A stretch of DNA of 64,000 nt from an uncultured Clostridia bacterium (GCA_946498095.1 CAMMMX010000010.1:36597-100596), one strand, 5' to 3'. Numbered from the stretch's first letter, positions 1 to 8,678 are shown. Notes: a model not told the origin generated them from the letters alone. Made by a program: numbers and translations.

Positions 1-325
1 CCACCTCGCGGGTAACAAGGCCCTTGCTCTGTGCCGGATCGCTGGTCTGCTCGCAGATGACGACGCGGTAGCCTTTATCAATCAGGCGCTTGATATAGAC
101 CTCGCTGCTGTGGTGCGGTACGCCGCACATCGGCGCGCGCTGTTCCAGGCCGCAGTCGCGCCCTGTCAGCGTCAGCTCAAGCTCCCGCGATACCGTCTGG
201 GCGTCGTCGAAAAACATTTCGTAAAAATCACCCAAACGGTAAAAGACGATATCATCCTGGTATTGACGTTTGACCTCGAGGTACTGCTTCATCATCGGCG
301 ACAGCTTACTCTCATCGATCGTCAT
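1..325 (-). CDS. mutS: DNA mismatch repair protein MutS, N-terminal part (runs off the left edge)
   Basis: The visible 108 codons encode the mismatch-binding domain I of MutS. The segment reading [11 protein letters not shown] near residues 31-41 contains the Phe-x-Glu style mismatch-recognition region, and the block [10 protein letters not shown]...RAPMCGVP that follows is diagnostic of the family. MutS binds mispaired or unpaired bases and recruits MutL. I chose the ATG at 325 because GGAG lies eight bases before it; an in-frame ATG at 340 has no usable Shine-Dalgarno. The gene follows ylbF and miaB on the same strand, an order common in Clostridia, and is probably cotranscribed with them. 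The ATPase domain lies outside the window. Confidence 0.95.
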   Translation of the reverse strand, partial: MTIDESKLSPMMKQYLEVKRQYQDDIVFYRLGDFYEMFFDDAQTVSRELELTLTGRDCGLEQRAPMCGVPHHSSEVYIKRLIDKGYRVVICEQTSDPAQSKGLVTREV

Positions 326-405
326 CTCACGCACTCCCATCCTGGTTGTCTTCTTGCCCTGTCCCCGGCCCTTGTCCAAAGAAGTTTATCCCGCGCAGCG
401 CCGTC

Positions 406-810
406 TTAGTGGCACCCGGCACAGCTGTCGCAGCTTCCGCTGCAGGAAGGGGATGCTTCGCAGGTCGCCGGATCTTCCCCGTTGGCGGACAACGTCAGGA
501 TCATCTTGATCTGGTTCATCAGCGCGTCAAATTCCTGCTTTGCCTCGTTGTAGTGCTGCATATTCTCGTTTTCCATAATGCGGGTATATACTGCGCGCAT
601 CTCGCCGTCCAGCCGCTTTATTTTTTCCTCGTCCTTGTCGGGCTTGGAAACTTCCTGGTTGATAGCGACGCGTTTAAGGTTAAATTCGCCGATCATATCC
701 TGCAGCGCTTCGTCTTCGTCATTGCGAATGCGGGCAGCATGGTAATTCTTGTAGGCCTCCTCCTGCTGTAGCAGTTTCCCTAGTTCCCTGGTCATTTCAA
801 TCGTGTTCAT
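406..810 (-). CDS. ylbF: YlbF/YmcA (RicF-type) family protein with cysteine-rich tail
   Basis: The 134-residue product is mostly helical and charged and matches the YlbF/YmcA family, whose Bacillus members (RicA, RicF, RicT) form a complex that governs RNA processing by RNase Y and affects competence, biofilm formation and sporulation. The last 20 residues hold five cysteines and end in GCH, as expected for a protein that helps to hold an iron-sulfur cluster; the Bacillus complex carries [4Fe-4S] clusters. A strong GAAAGGAAGG precedes the ATG at 810. It lies between miaB and mutS, 57 bases after miaB. The family assignment is firm; the cluster-binding role of the tail is inferred. Confidence 0.85.
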   Translation of the reverse strand: MNTIEMTRELGKLLQQEEAYKNYHAARIRNDEDEALQDMIGEFNLKRVAINQEVSKPDKDEEKIKRLDGEMRAVYTRIMENENMQHYNEAKQEFDALMNQIKMILTLSANGEDPATCEASPSCSGSCDSCAGCH

Positions 811-867
811 GATATTTTGCCTTCCTTTCTTTGCTTTTCTTCGACTGCCCTGTCATGCCGTATCTGC

Positions 868-2322
868 TCACACAGAGCTTCCTGACTGCTGGGGCGCGAT
901 TTCTCCGACGAGTGCACCCCGCCGCACACCGCGTGCCCTTACCTGGACGAACTGCCCGATAAGGGAAGCGTCACCCGGGAAGCAGACGACAGCGTTTTCC
1001 TCGCTGCGTCCGGTCAAAAGTCCCTCCCCGGTTTTTTCGTACCCTTCTACCAGAACCCGCAGCGTCCGTCCTACATAGCTTGCCAGACGCTGTGCGCCGA
1101 TTTCCTCCTGCACCCCAAGCAGCTCGCGGAACCAGATTCCCTTCTCCTCTCGAGAAATGGGATCCTCCATCTGTGCAGCCTTGGTTCCCCGGCGTGGCGA
1201 ATAAATAAAGGTGTACAGGCTGTCATAGCGAACCTGCCGGATCAGCGCGAGGGTGGCGGAAAAGTCCTCGTAGGTTTCACCGGGAAAGCCGACGATAATG
1301 TCGGAGGAAAAGGAAATCCCCGGCATGGCGCTTCTGGCGTCGTCGATCAGACGCAGGTATTCTTCCACGCTGTAACGGCGGTTCATCCGTTCGAGGATGC
1401 GGTTGCTGCCGCACTGGACGGGAAGGTGCAGATGCTTGCAGACCTTCTCACAGCGCGCCATCGTCTCGAACAGGCGCTTGGACGCGTCCTTGGGGTGGGA
1501 CGTCATAAAACGGATACGGAAGTCGCCCTCAATCCCGTTTACTTTTTCCAATAGCCCCGAAAAGTCGATCTCCTCTGCCAGACCTTTGCCATAGGAATTG
1601 ACGTTCTGTCCCAGCAGCATGACTTCCTTGTATCCCTGTGCAACGAGCTCTCGCACCTCCTGGACAACCTGCGCGCTTTCCCGGCTGCGTTCCCGTCCGC
1701 GTACATAGGGGACGACACAGTAGGTGCAGAAATTATCACAGCCGTACATGACCGGGACCCACGCCTTGGCCCCCTCGCCGCGTACGACCGGAAGTCCTTC
1801 TACGATGCCGTTTTCGCTGTCGGTGATATCCACCACCATATGTCCCGACGTCGCCGCCTCCCATAAAAGGCGCGGCAGGGTATGCATGACATGGGTTCCG
1901 AAAACCAGATCGACATGTCGGTAGCTGCGCCGGATCCGGTCCGCGACATGTTCCTGCTGCACCATACAGCCGCACAGGCCGATGATCATCGACGGCTTCT
2001 TTTCCTTATTGTGTTTGAGCTGCCCCAAAAGGCCGTAAACGCGGTCCTCCGCGTTCTCCCGCACCGCACAGGTGTTGTACAGCACAACGTCTGCCTCGTC
2101 CAGCTCGTCCGTGGGCTGATACCCCATCTGCACGAGCATCCCTTTGAGCTTCTCCCCATCGCTGACATTTTGCTGGCATCCGAAGCTGTGCACCAGCGCT
2201 TTGGGATGCACGCCGGTACGGGTGTACGCCTCCTCATTCAGCCGTATGACCCGGCTGACGTATTCCTCCTGATCCGCCCAAGCTCCCGCTAGGACGTCTC
2301 TGTTTTCCTGCGCTTTCTGCAT
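868..2322 (-). CDS. miaB: tRNA-2-methylthio-N6-dimethylallyladenosine synthase MiaB
   Basis: This radical-SAM methylthiotransferase adds the 2-methylthio group to i6A37 of tRNAs reading UNN codons. From the chosen ATG at 2322 the protein has 484 residues. Three N-terminal cysteines (about 49, 85, 119; contexts SFGCQQN, YNTCAVR, CGCMVQQ) bind one [4Fe-4S] cluster and the C-x3-C-x2-C at about 195-202 (YGCDNFCTYC) binds the radical-SAM cluster. A TRAM domain occupies the C-terminus. The open frame extends to 2481, but the AAGGAG at 2332 places the start at 2322 (nine-base spacing) or 2328. The promoter at 2353-2381 lies directly upstream, so the longer frame is not coding. Confidence 0.95.
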   Translation of the reverse strand: MQKAQENRDVLAGAWADQEEYVSRVIRLNEEAYTRTGVHPKALVHSFGCQQNVSDGEKLKGMLVQMGYQPTDELDEADVVLYNTCAVRENAEDRVYGLLGQLKHNKEKKPSMIIGLCGCMVQQEHVADRIRRSYRHVDLVFGTHVMHTLPRLLWEAATSGHMVVDITDSENGIVEGLPVVRGEGAKAWVPVMYGCDNFCTYCVVPYVRGRERSRESAQVVQEVRELVAQGYKEVMLLGQNVNSYGKGLAEEIDFSGLLEKVNGIEGDFRIRFMTSHPKDASKRLFETMARCEKVCKHLHLPVQCGSNRILERMNRRYSVEEYLRLIDDARSAMPGISFSSDIIVGFPGETYEDFSATLALIRQVRYDSLYTFIYSPRRGTKAAQMEDPISREEKGIWFRELLGVQEEIGAQRLASYVGRTLRVLVEGYEKTGEGLLTGRSEENAVVCFPGDASLIGQFVQVRARGVRRGALVGEIAPQQSGSSV

Positions 2323-2352
2323 CGACATAAACTCCTTACTTTCTACCCAATT

Positions 2353-2381
2353 ATTATATCGAAAAAAAAAGTCTTTTACAA
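2353..2381 (-). promoter_or_regulatory. Promoter of the miaB-ylbF-mutS operon
   Basis: Read on the minus strand there is TTGTAA (2376-2381), a 17-base spacer and TATAAT (2353-2358), about 30 bases before the miaB start. This is a near-consensus vegetative promoter and supports the shorter miaB start. Confidence 0.75.
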
Positions 2382-2576
2382 GTACCCGTTTCTTTTCGCG
2401 GCGGCAGAGACGAAAAATACCGACGCACTCGACATCATGAGGATCCGTAACGGAGACGATAAATGCGGGTACAGCCGTCAAAAAAGCTGCACCCGCTTTT
2501 ACTGTCCGAAAGTGTCCAAACTGCTATGACGCTTTCGAACGATGTCCGAAAAGCTCTCCTGTAGGTAGAGTTGCGC

Positions 2577-3008
2577 TCATCTTGTTCGCATAATAAAGGC
2601 ATTTGATTGAATAAGCACATCCTTCTGTTTTTGATTCGTTAATGCCGACAAGGCTTCTTCAAATGGTAACAATTTTACATCCAGCAGCTCGCTATCATTC
2701 AAAATAATCTCTTGACGGTCATATGTCGCACAGTAATAGGTGGTTTGTTTCATATTGCCGTTTCCCATCTCGTATGCGATTTGCATGGTAAAACCATCTA
2801 AAATAACAGCGGAAATACCTGTTTCTTCTTTTATTTCTCGCAGTGCTGTTTCTTTCTCAGTTTCACCCTTTTCGATATGCCCTTTTGGGAGCCCACAGTG
2901 TCCGTCCAGTTCCATAACGATAACATATAGAATCATACCGTTCCTTACCGTATATAAAACAGCACCGCTACAGTATTCATATTGCACGATGATACGCCGC
3001 CTGATCAT
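2577..3008 (-). CDS. Nudix hydrolase, diadenosine tetraphosphatase-like
   Basis: The 143-residue protein carries a complete Nudix box around residues 41-63 (GHIEKGETEKETALREI then KEETGI), with the RExxEE metal-binding core. The N-terminal CSGAVLY segment resembles bis(5'-nucleosyl)-tetraphosphatases, so a dinucleoside polyphosphate or NTP is a likely substrate, but this is not proven. Base composition is clearly more AT-rich than miaB and the arginine genes on either side, suggesting later acquisition. The ATG at 3008 has a weak ribosome site; a GTG at 2987 preceded by AGGCGG would give a more family-typical start (QYEYCSGAV). It has its own promoter and stands alone. Confidence 0.8.
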   Translation of the reverse strand: MIRRRIIVQYEYCSGAVLYTVRNGMILYVIVMELDGHCGLPKGHIEKGETEKETALREIKEETGISAVILDGFTMQIAYEMGNGNMKQTTYYCATYDRQEIILNDSELLDVKLLPFEEALSALTNQKQKDVLIQSNAFIMRTR

Positions 3009-3022
3009 TTATTTTAGACATA

Positions 3023-3052
3023 ACTATAACAATATACGCGGCCAGAACACAA
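3023..3052 (-). promoter_or_regulatory. Promoter of the Nudix gene
   Basis: On the minus strand TTGTGT (3047-3052), 18 bases, TATAGT (3023-3028). It lies 15 bases upstream of the ATG at 3008, so the transcript would have almost no leader, which fits the weak ribosome site there or a start at the downstream GTG. Confidence 0.5.
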
Positions 3053-3122
3053 CGCTCTAACCGCGTAATCAACACTTTAATCCTTTACCTCGGATAGCCG
3101 CACTGTACGAAGATTTTCTCAG

Positions 3123-4073
3123 TTATATGAGGGCCAGGGCCTTGAGTAAGTAGATGATGACGAACATGGTCAGCACCGAAAACAGCGTGGTGGAAACAAC
3201 AATCTGTCCGGCCAGTTCGCCGTCGCTTCCCATATTCTCGGCCATGATGTAACTGGAAACCGCGGTAGGCGACGCAAATATCACCAAAAGCGCGCCCAGC
3301 TCGGGGCCGCGGTACCCCAGCAGCGCGGCTGCGGCCAATATGACACCGGGGACGACTAGGAGGCGGCATGCCGTCACGGCAGATAAGGCTTTTGCGTTGG
3401 AGCGCAGGCTTTTCAGTTCAAACTGTCCGCCCAGCACGATGAGTGCCAGAGGCGTCGCAATAGCGGCAACGTCTTCGACGGCGCTGTTGAGGAACTGGGG
3501 CAAGGGTATACGCAGCCCGGAGAACAAAAGCCCTGCCGCCACACCGATAATCAAGGGGTTGGTGATGATTCCCTTCAGAATCGGGAGCAGCCGTATTTGC
3601 TTCTTGTCACCTTGCGGTGCAAACACGGTCAGCAGGATTACCGCCAGCACGTTGAAAAGCGGTATGACGACCGCCACCAGCATCGACGTTACGCCCAGGG
3701 CGCTTTCCCCGAACATATTCAGGGCAAGCGGCACGCCGAAAAGGACAAAATTGGAACGGAAAATCCCTTGAACGACTGCGCCGCGCCGACGGTTGTCCTT
3801 CACAACAAGCATCGTTCCGGCGCATGCCGCCACGGCCGTCAGCAGGATGGCGATAACGGTAAAGGCGATAAGTCCGCCATTGAAAACGTCCCCCATCTGC
3901 GAGGTGCGGATGTTTTGGAACAACAGCACCGGCAGGGTCACCTTGAAGCCGAACTTATTTCCCACCTGGAGAAATCCATCACTGAAAAAACCGACCCGCC
4001 TCAGAACAAACCCCAGCACCATCAGGACAAACAAAGGCAGGACGACGTTGAGCGAAAAGCTGAGATTCTCCAT
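3123..4073 (-). CDS. AEC (auxin efflux carrier) family transporter
   Basis: The 316-residue protein is almost wholly hydrophobic with about ten membrane segments arranged as two halves, as in the AEC/bile-acid transporter fold. The segments PVLLFQNIRTSQ near residues 49-60 and GGQFELKSL in the second half are family-like. Bacterial AEC proteins move small organic acids such as malate or malonate, and some move amino acids; the substrate here is unknown. Its ATG overlaps the argF stop by one base (TAATG), so it is translationally coupled to arginine biosynthesis. This makes export or import of an arginine-pathway metabolite a reasonable guess. Confidence 0.85.
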   Translation of the reverse strand: MENLSFSLNVVLPLFVLMVLGFVLRRVGFFSDGFLQVGNKFGFKVTLPVLLFQNIRTSQMGDVFNGGLIAFTVIAILLTAVAACAGTMLVVKDNRRRGAVVQGIFRSNFVLFGVPLALNMFGESALGVTSMLVAVVIPLFNVLAVILLTVFAPQGDKKQIRLLPILKGIITNPLIIGVAAGLLFSGLRIPLPQFLNSAVEDVAAIATPLALIVLGGQFELKSLRSNAKALSAVTACRLLVVPGVILAAAALLGYRGPELGALLVIFASPTAVSSYIMAENMGSDGELAGQIVVSTTLFSVLTMFVIIYLLKALALI

Positions 4074-4978
4074 TATGCCCCCAGCAGCTTAACCAGGACT
4101 GCTTTCTGTGCATGCAGACGGTTTTCCGCCTCATCAAAGATTTCCTTCGCGTGCGCTTCAAACACCTCGGTGCTGATTTCTTCCTCACGATGTGCGGGCA
4201 AGCAGTGCAGTACCATCGCACCGGGATTGGCCTGTTTTAGCAGCTCGCTGTTGATCTGGTATCCATGGAATGCCTTACGGCGGATTTGTGCTTCCCCTTC
4301 CTGCCCCATCGATGCCCAAACATCGGTGACAAGGATGTCGGCGCCTTGCGCGGCTTGCGCCGGAGATGTGACAAGTTCAAATCCTTTACAGGTGTTTGCG
4401 TAATCCAAGACATCTTTTGCAGGGGCGTAATCCGCTGGGCAGGCCGCTGAAACCGCCATCCCCACTTTGAGCCCCCCGACGATAAGGGAATTCGCCATGT
4501 TGTTGCCGTCGCCGACATAGCACATCTTCAGCCCTTCCAGACGGCCCTTATATTCACGGATCGTCATCAAATCGGCAAGTACCTGACAGGGGTGGCAATA
4601 GTCGGTTAGGCCGTTGATCACCGGGATAGAACCGTACTGCGCCAGCGTCTCGACCTCTTTCTGCTCAAAGGTACGGATCATGATACCGTCGAGGTAACGG
4701 GACAGCACGCGGGCGGTATCCTCGATGGGTTCCCCACGCCCGATCTGCAGCTCATGCGACGACAGGAAGAGTGCCTGTCCGCCCAGCTGGTACATCCCTG
4801 CTTCGAAAGAAACGCGTGTACGGGTGGAAGCTTTTTGGAAAATCATGCCCAGCGTCTTTCCCTCAAGATGCTTGTGCGAAATCCCATGCTTCTTTTCATA
4901 TTTCAGCTGGTCCGCCAGATTCAGAATATCGATGATTTCGTCCTTGCTCAAATCCGCAAGCTTCAGCAAATGCTTCAT
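4073..4978 (-). CDS. argF: Ornithine carbamoyltransferase ArgF
   Basis: The enzyme joins carbamoyl phosphate and ornithine to make citrulline in the cytoplasm. Family motifs are all present in the 301 residues: STRTR at 50-54 (carbamoyl phosphate binding), HPCQ at 128-131, and HCLP at 257-260 (ornithine side). A strong AAAGGAG lies upstream of the ATG at 4978. It is the last biosynthetic gene of the operon and sits after the pair of small membrane proteins; the AEC transporter start overlaps its stop. An anabolic role is favoured by the context; no arginine deiminase genes are nearby. Confidence 0.97.
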   Translation of the reverse strand: MKHLLKLADLSKDEIIDILNLADQLKYEKKHGISHKHLEGKTLGMIFQKASTRTRVSFEAGMYQLGGQALFLSSHELQIGRGEPIEDTARVLSRYLDGIMIRTFEQKEVETLAQYGSIPVINGLTDYCHPCQVLADLMTIREYKGRLEGLKMCYVGDGNNMANSLIVGGLKVGMAVSAACPADYAPAKDVLDYANTCKGFELVTSPAQAAQGADILVTDVWASMGQEGEAQIRRKAFHGYQINSELLKQANPGAMVLHCLPAHREEEISTEVFEAHAKEIFDEAENRLHAQKAVLVKLLGA

Positions 4979-5017
4979 GGCCAGTTCTCCTTTTCAAGCC
5001 GCTACAACGGCGTATTT

Positions 5018-5155
5018 TTATCTCGTATAAGTGTTCCCGCAGTCGTTTCCGCTGTGATTGCCGATTCCATATTTGAGGGGGAAAAGAAGGAATCCACCGA
5101 CGATCCCAATCAAAAAGAGCAATACCGACCAAAGAAAAACCGTTCCTGGTTTCAT
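5018..5155 (-). CDS. Small single-span membrane protein B in the arginine operon
   Basis: This 45-codon gene starts at the ATG at 5155, where AAGGAGGGG gives a strong ribosome site inside the end of the preceding gene. Residues 5-26 form one hydrophobic helix (TVFLWSVLLFLIG then IVGGFLLF). The tail carries GIGNHSGN followed by DCGNTYTR, nearly the same tail as its upstream neighbour (protein A). The ATG overlaps the stop of protein A (ATGA), so the two are translationally coupled. I do not recognise a named family. The conserved Gly/Asn/Cys tail and the matched helix indicate an ancient tandem duplication; a small auxiliary role at the membrane, perhaps with the AEC transporter, is only a guess. 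Confidence 0.7.
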   Translation of the reverse strand: MKPGTVFLWSVLLFLIGIVGGFLLFPLKYGIGNHSGNDCGNTYTR

Positions 5156-5322
5156 TCCTTCCCCTCCTTGCTACTGGGCGCATCCTCTTTGCGGATGGTG
5201 TTTCCGCAATTGTTCCCGCTGTGATTGCCAATGCCATCCCTGACCGGGGACACCAGAAATCCGATGCTCATCCCGAGAAAGAAAGATATGGCGGGAATCA
5301 GAACACCCGTTCTCATTTTCAT
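5152..5322 (-). CDS. Small single-span membrane protein A in the arginine operon
   Basis: A 56-residue protein starting at the ATG at 5322 (a second ATG at 5316 is in frame). It has one hydrophobic segment (GVLIPAISFFLGMSIGFLV) followed by SPVRDGIGNHSGN, NCGNTIRKED and a charged tail. The block GIGNHSGN-x-CGNT is shared with protein B. It begins 23 bases after the argD stop and overlaps protein B by four bases, placing both firmly inside the operon between argD and argF. No enzyme motif is visible. The function is unknown; the reading frame, spacing and paralogy support that it is real. Confidence 0.7.
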   Translation of the reverse strand: MKMRTGVLIPAISFFLGMSIGFLVSPVRDGIGNHSGNNCGNTIRKEDAPSSKEGKE

Positions 5323-5345
5323 TCGATCCGCCCTTTTACTAACAG

Positions 5346-6518
5346 TTATCCCAGCACCTCTTCCAGGATGGCTAAGCCCTGGTCAAGCTCTTCATAGGTG
5401 ATCGTCAGCGGTGGTAAAAGGCGCAGCTTTTCTTTCGCTGTGAGGATGAGAAGCCCCTTCGACACGCATTCCTGCGCCGCCTCCAGCGACGTTTTCTCTC
5501 GTAATGCGACACCGAGCATCATCCCCTTGCCTGTCACAGCGGCGACGCCCTCCATCTGGGACAGGCGCTGCGAAAGATACACGCCTTTTTCTGCCACCGA
5601 CGCCAGCAGCGCGTCGTCGATCTGGTCCAGCACTGCGTTTGCGCCGGCACAGACGACGGGATTACCGCCGAATGTCGTGCCATGATGGGACTTGCCTAGC
5701 ACCCCGCTGCAGCTTGGATCCGCCAAAACAGCTCCGATTGGCAGCCCGCCGCCCAGCCCCTTGGCCATCGTCGTGACATCCGGGCGGATGCCATAATGCT
5801 CGCTGGCTAGGAATTTCCCGGTTCTCCCCGCGCCGGTCTGTACCTCGTCAGCAATCAGGGTCAGATCATGCTCCTGACAAAGCTGTGCAACCTGGTGGAC
5901 AAAATCGGCTTCCAGCTCGATCACGCCGCCTTCCCCTTGGATAAACTCCAGCATGACGGCGCAGACCGTACCGTCCACCAGTGAGGCGACGCTATCCAAG
6001 TCATTGGCGTTCGCGTAGAGGAACCCGTCCGTAAAAGGGAAGAAGAAGTCGTGGAAGACGTCCTGACCTGTCGCGGCCAGCGTTGTCACCGTACGCCCGT
6101 GAAAGGAATTTTTCAGCGTAATAATGCTGGTGCGCTTTTTGTCGCCATACTTGTCGTAGCTTTTCTTCCGGGCAATTTTGATGGCACATTCGTTGGCTTC
6201 GGCGCCCGAATTGCACAGGAACACCTTGTCGTAGCCGGTTCGTTCTACAAGGCGCTGTCCCAGCTCAGCGCCGGGGGCGGTATAGTACAGGTTGGAGATA
6301 TGCTGTAACGTCCCCGCCTGTCTCGTTACGGCGCTTACCCAGGCGTCGTTACAGAAGCCCAGGCTGTTGACGCCAATACCGCTGGTAAAGTCCACGTAGG
6401 TACGCCCGTCGGCGTCCGTCAGCGTCGCGCCTTTTCCCTGCTGTGCGCAGACGTCGAAACGGCCGTAGGTATGCATCAGGTATTTCTGATCCTTTTGCTT
6501 GATATCCGAAAAATCCAA
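5346..6518 (-). CDS. argD: Acetylornithine aminotransferase ArgD
   Basis: A class III PLP-dependent aminotransferase of 390 residues that converts N-acetylglutamate semialdehyde to N-acetylornithine. Visible landmarks are the NSGAEANE phosphate-binding segment near residue 103, IADEVQTGAGRTG around 216-228 (the Asp that contacts the pyridine ring), the PLP lysine in TMAKGLGGG near 248, and the late HGTTFGGNP segment. The start is a TTG at 6518 preceded by AGGAGG at an eight-base spacing; no nearby ATG fits. It follows argB by 21 bases and precedes the small membrane proteins. Confidence 0.96.
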   Translation of the reverse strand: MDFSDIKQKDQKYLMHTYGRFDVCAQQGKGATLTDADGRTYVDFTSGIGVNSLGFCNDAWVSAVTRQAGTLQHISNLYYTAPGAELGQRLVERTGYDKVFLCNSGAEANECAIKIARKKSYDKYGDKKRTSIITLKNSFHGRTVTTLAATGQDVFHDFFFPFTDGFLYANANDLDSVASLVDGTVCAVMLEFIQGEGGVIELEADFVHQVAQLCQEHDLTLIADEVQTGAGRTGKFLASEHYGIRPDVTTMAKGLGGGLPIGAVLADPSCSGVLGKSHHGTTFGGNPVVCAGANAVLDQIDDALLASVAEKGVYLSQRLSQMEGVAAVTGKGMMLGVALREKTSLEAAQECVSKGLLILTAKEKLRLLPPLTITYEELDQGLAILEEVLG

Positions 6519-6539
6519 AATTCGTCCCTCCTTTTCCCT

Positions 6540-7397
6540 TCAATGCAGCAACGTACCGATGCCTTCATTGGAGAACAGTTCGATTAAAAGAGAATGGGGG
6601 ATCCTGCCGTCGATAATCGAGGTAACATGGACGCCCCGGCGCACAGCTTCGACACAGCAGTCGATTTTCGGGATCATCCCGCCGGAAATAATCCCCTGCG
6701 ATTTCAGGTATGGCACGTCGCTGACGTTGACGTCAGGGATGAGGGAATCCTCATCATCCTTGTCGCGTAGCAGCCCGCGGATATCGGTCATCAGCAGAAG
6801 GTTCTCGGCCTTCAGCGCCGCTGCAATCTGCGCCGCCGCCGTATCGGCGTTGATGTTGTACACCTGCCCGTCCTTCGACGACGCTACTGTGGCGATGACC
6901 GGTATATACCCGTCCTTGAGTGCGTCCAGCACCGGATCGACATTGACGCTGGTCACCTCGCCCACATACCCGAGATCCACATCTCCCTGCTTCTTCTCCG
7001 CTAGGAGGAGCTGCCCGTCCAGACCGCACAATCCAAGCGCTTTGCCGCCGTGGCTGTGCAGCAGCGACACCAGATCCTTATTCACCTTTCCTGCCAGCAC
7101 CATCTGGACGATTTCCACCGTCTCCTTATCGGTGTAACGTAAACCGCCGACAAAACGGCTTTCGATCCCGACACGCCCTAGCATATCGTTGATTTCCGGC
7201 CCCCCGCCGTGGACCAGCACCACTTTGATGCCGACCAGCGACAGCAGGACGATGTCGCTCATGACCGCCTGTTTTAACTCGTCATTGGTCATCGCGTTCC
7301 CGCCATATTTGATAACGATGACTTTATCGGCGTATTTCTGGATATACGGAAGCGCGTCGATAAGGACCTGCGCTTTTGTCTTGTTTTCGATATTCAA
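6540..7397 (-). CDS. argB: Acetylglutamate kinase ArgB
   Basis: The 285-residue amino acid kinase phosphorylates N-acetylglutamate. The N-terminal VIKYGGNAM (lysine and glycine loop for ATP), the VLVHGGGPEIN segment for acetylglutamate, and the late GGMIPK motif identify ArgB. The N-terminal helix preceding the kinase fold is present, as in hexameric arginine-inhibited enzymes, so feedback inhibition by arginine is plausible. The start must be the TTG at 7397: an in-frame stop lies nine bases upstream, and the next ATG is at the catalytic loop. GGGGAG lies ten bases before the TTG. Confidence 0.95.
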   Translation of the reverse strand: MNIENKTKAQVLIDALPYIQKYADKVIVIKYGGNAMTNDELKQAVMSDIVLLSLVGIKVVLVHGGGPEINDMLGRVGIESRFVGGLRYTDKETVEIVQMVLAGKVNKDLVSLLHSHGGKALGLCGLDGQLLLAEKKQGDVDLGYVGEVTSVNVDPVLDALKDGYIPVIATVASSKDGQVYNINADTAAAQIAAALKAENLLLMTDIRGLLRDKDDEDSLIPDVNVSDVPYLKSQGIISGGMIPKIDCCVEAVRRGVHVTSIIDGRIPHSLLIELFSNEGIGTLLH

Positions 7398-7436
7398 CCC
7401 TGTTCAGCTCCCCTATTGTCTCGATGGACTCGCCCA

Positions 7437-8678
7437 TCAGGTGCGGTAGTCCGCGTTGATTTTGACGTAATCGTAGGTCAGATCGCAGCCCCAGGCAACG
7501 GCGCGCCCCTTTCCTTCGCCGACATTGACCAGGATACGGATTTCGTCTTCGTTCAAAATCGTCTTGGCCTGCTCCTCGGAAAACGCAACGCCGCTTCCGT
7601 TCTCGCAGACACGGATCGTCCCCTGAGAGGAAGCAAGATCAACGCTGACCCGGACAATGTCGAACGATGCGTCGGCATAGCCTATCGCACAGAGGATCCG
7701 TCCCCAGTTGGCATCGGCCGCAAACATGGCCGCTTTCAGCAGGTTGGAGGTGATGACCGCCTTTGCGATGGTTTCCGCTGTTTCCTCATCCTCCGCACCG
7801 GTACAGACGCATTCCAGCAGCTTGGTCGCGCCCTCTCCGTCCCGGGCAATTTCCCGGGAAAGGTTCATCAGCAGGACATACAGCGCGTTGACAAAGATCT
7901 CATAATCCTCGTTCTCATAGGTGATACAGGCGTTGCCCGCCAGCCCTGAAGCCAGGATACTCACCATATCGTTGGTGGAGGTATCTCCGTCTATGCTGAC
8001 ACGGTTAAAGGTAACCTTCGTGACGCGACTGAGCGCCTTTTGCAGGACATCTGCCTCGATGCAGACGTCGGTCGTCAAAAAGCACAGCATCGTCGCCATA
8101 TTGGGATGGATCATCCCGCTCCCCTTGGCCATACCTGCCAGGCGGCATTCCTTGCCTCCCAAGCGGAAGGAGACGGCGATTTCCTTCTTGCGTGTATCGG
8201 TCGTCATGATGGCAAAAGCGGCGTCCTGCGCCTGCTGGGGAGTACGTCCCAGCGCGGCGACGAGGGCGTCCATGCCGCCTTCGATTGCCTCAATCGGAAG
8301 AGGCTGCCCAATTACGCCGGTTGAGGCGACGATGACATCCTTTGGATCGACGGGCAGTTTCTGCGAGACAAGCTCGCACATACGCTGCGCCTTCTCCTCC
8401 CCGTCGGCGTTGCAGGTATTGGCGTTGCCGCTGTTGCAGATCACCGCACGGGCCTTCCCGTCGCTTAAATTTTGGCGCGTCACCAAAATAGGAGCGCCTT
8501 TGACCTTGTTTTGCGTATAACATGCAGCAGCGGTGCAATCCTTCTCACAGAAAATGAGCGCCAGATCCTTTTTCTCTTTGTTCTTCCGAATACCGCAGTG
8601 CACGCCAGAGGCCTGAAACCCCTTCGGAGCGCAAACGCCGCCGTCGATAAAGTCGAATCCCTCAAATTTTACTAACAC
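7437..8678 (-). CDS. argJ: Bifunctional ornithine acetyltransferase / N-acetylglutamate synthase ArgJ
   Basis: ArgJ transfers acetyl from N-acetylornithine to glutamate, closing the acetyl cycle. The protein self-cleaves before a threonine in the motif KGSGMIHPNMATML, clearly present near residue 190, giving alpha and beta chains; it ends with the typical INADYRT. I favour the GTG at 8678 (413 residues), which has AAAGGA nine bases upstream; ATGs at 8702 and 8717 are in frame but lack ribosome sites. Because argA is not seen here and an acetyl cycle is implied, the enzyme may be bifunctional, but sequence alone does not settle this. Confidence 0.95.
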   Translation of the reverse strand: MLVKFEGFDFIDGGVCAPKGFQASGVHCGIRKNKEKKDLALIFCEKDCTAAACYTQNKVKGAPILVTRQNLSDGKARAVICNSGNANTCNADGEEKAQRMCELVSQKLPVDPKDVIVASTGVIGQPLPIEAIEGGMDALVAALGRTPQQAQDAAFAIMTTDTRKKEIAVSFRLGGKECRLAGMAKGSGMIHPNMATMLCFLTTDVCIEADVLQKALSRVTKVTFNRVSIDGDTSTNDMVSILASGLAGNACITYENEDYEIFVNALYVLLMNLSREIARDGEGATKLLECVCTGAEDEETAETIAKAVITSNLLKAAMFAADANWGRILCAIGYADASFDIVRVSVDLASSQGTIRVCENGSGVAFSEEQAKTILNEDEIRILVNVGEGKGRAVAWGCDLTYDYVKINADYRT

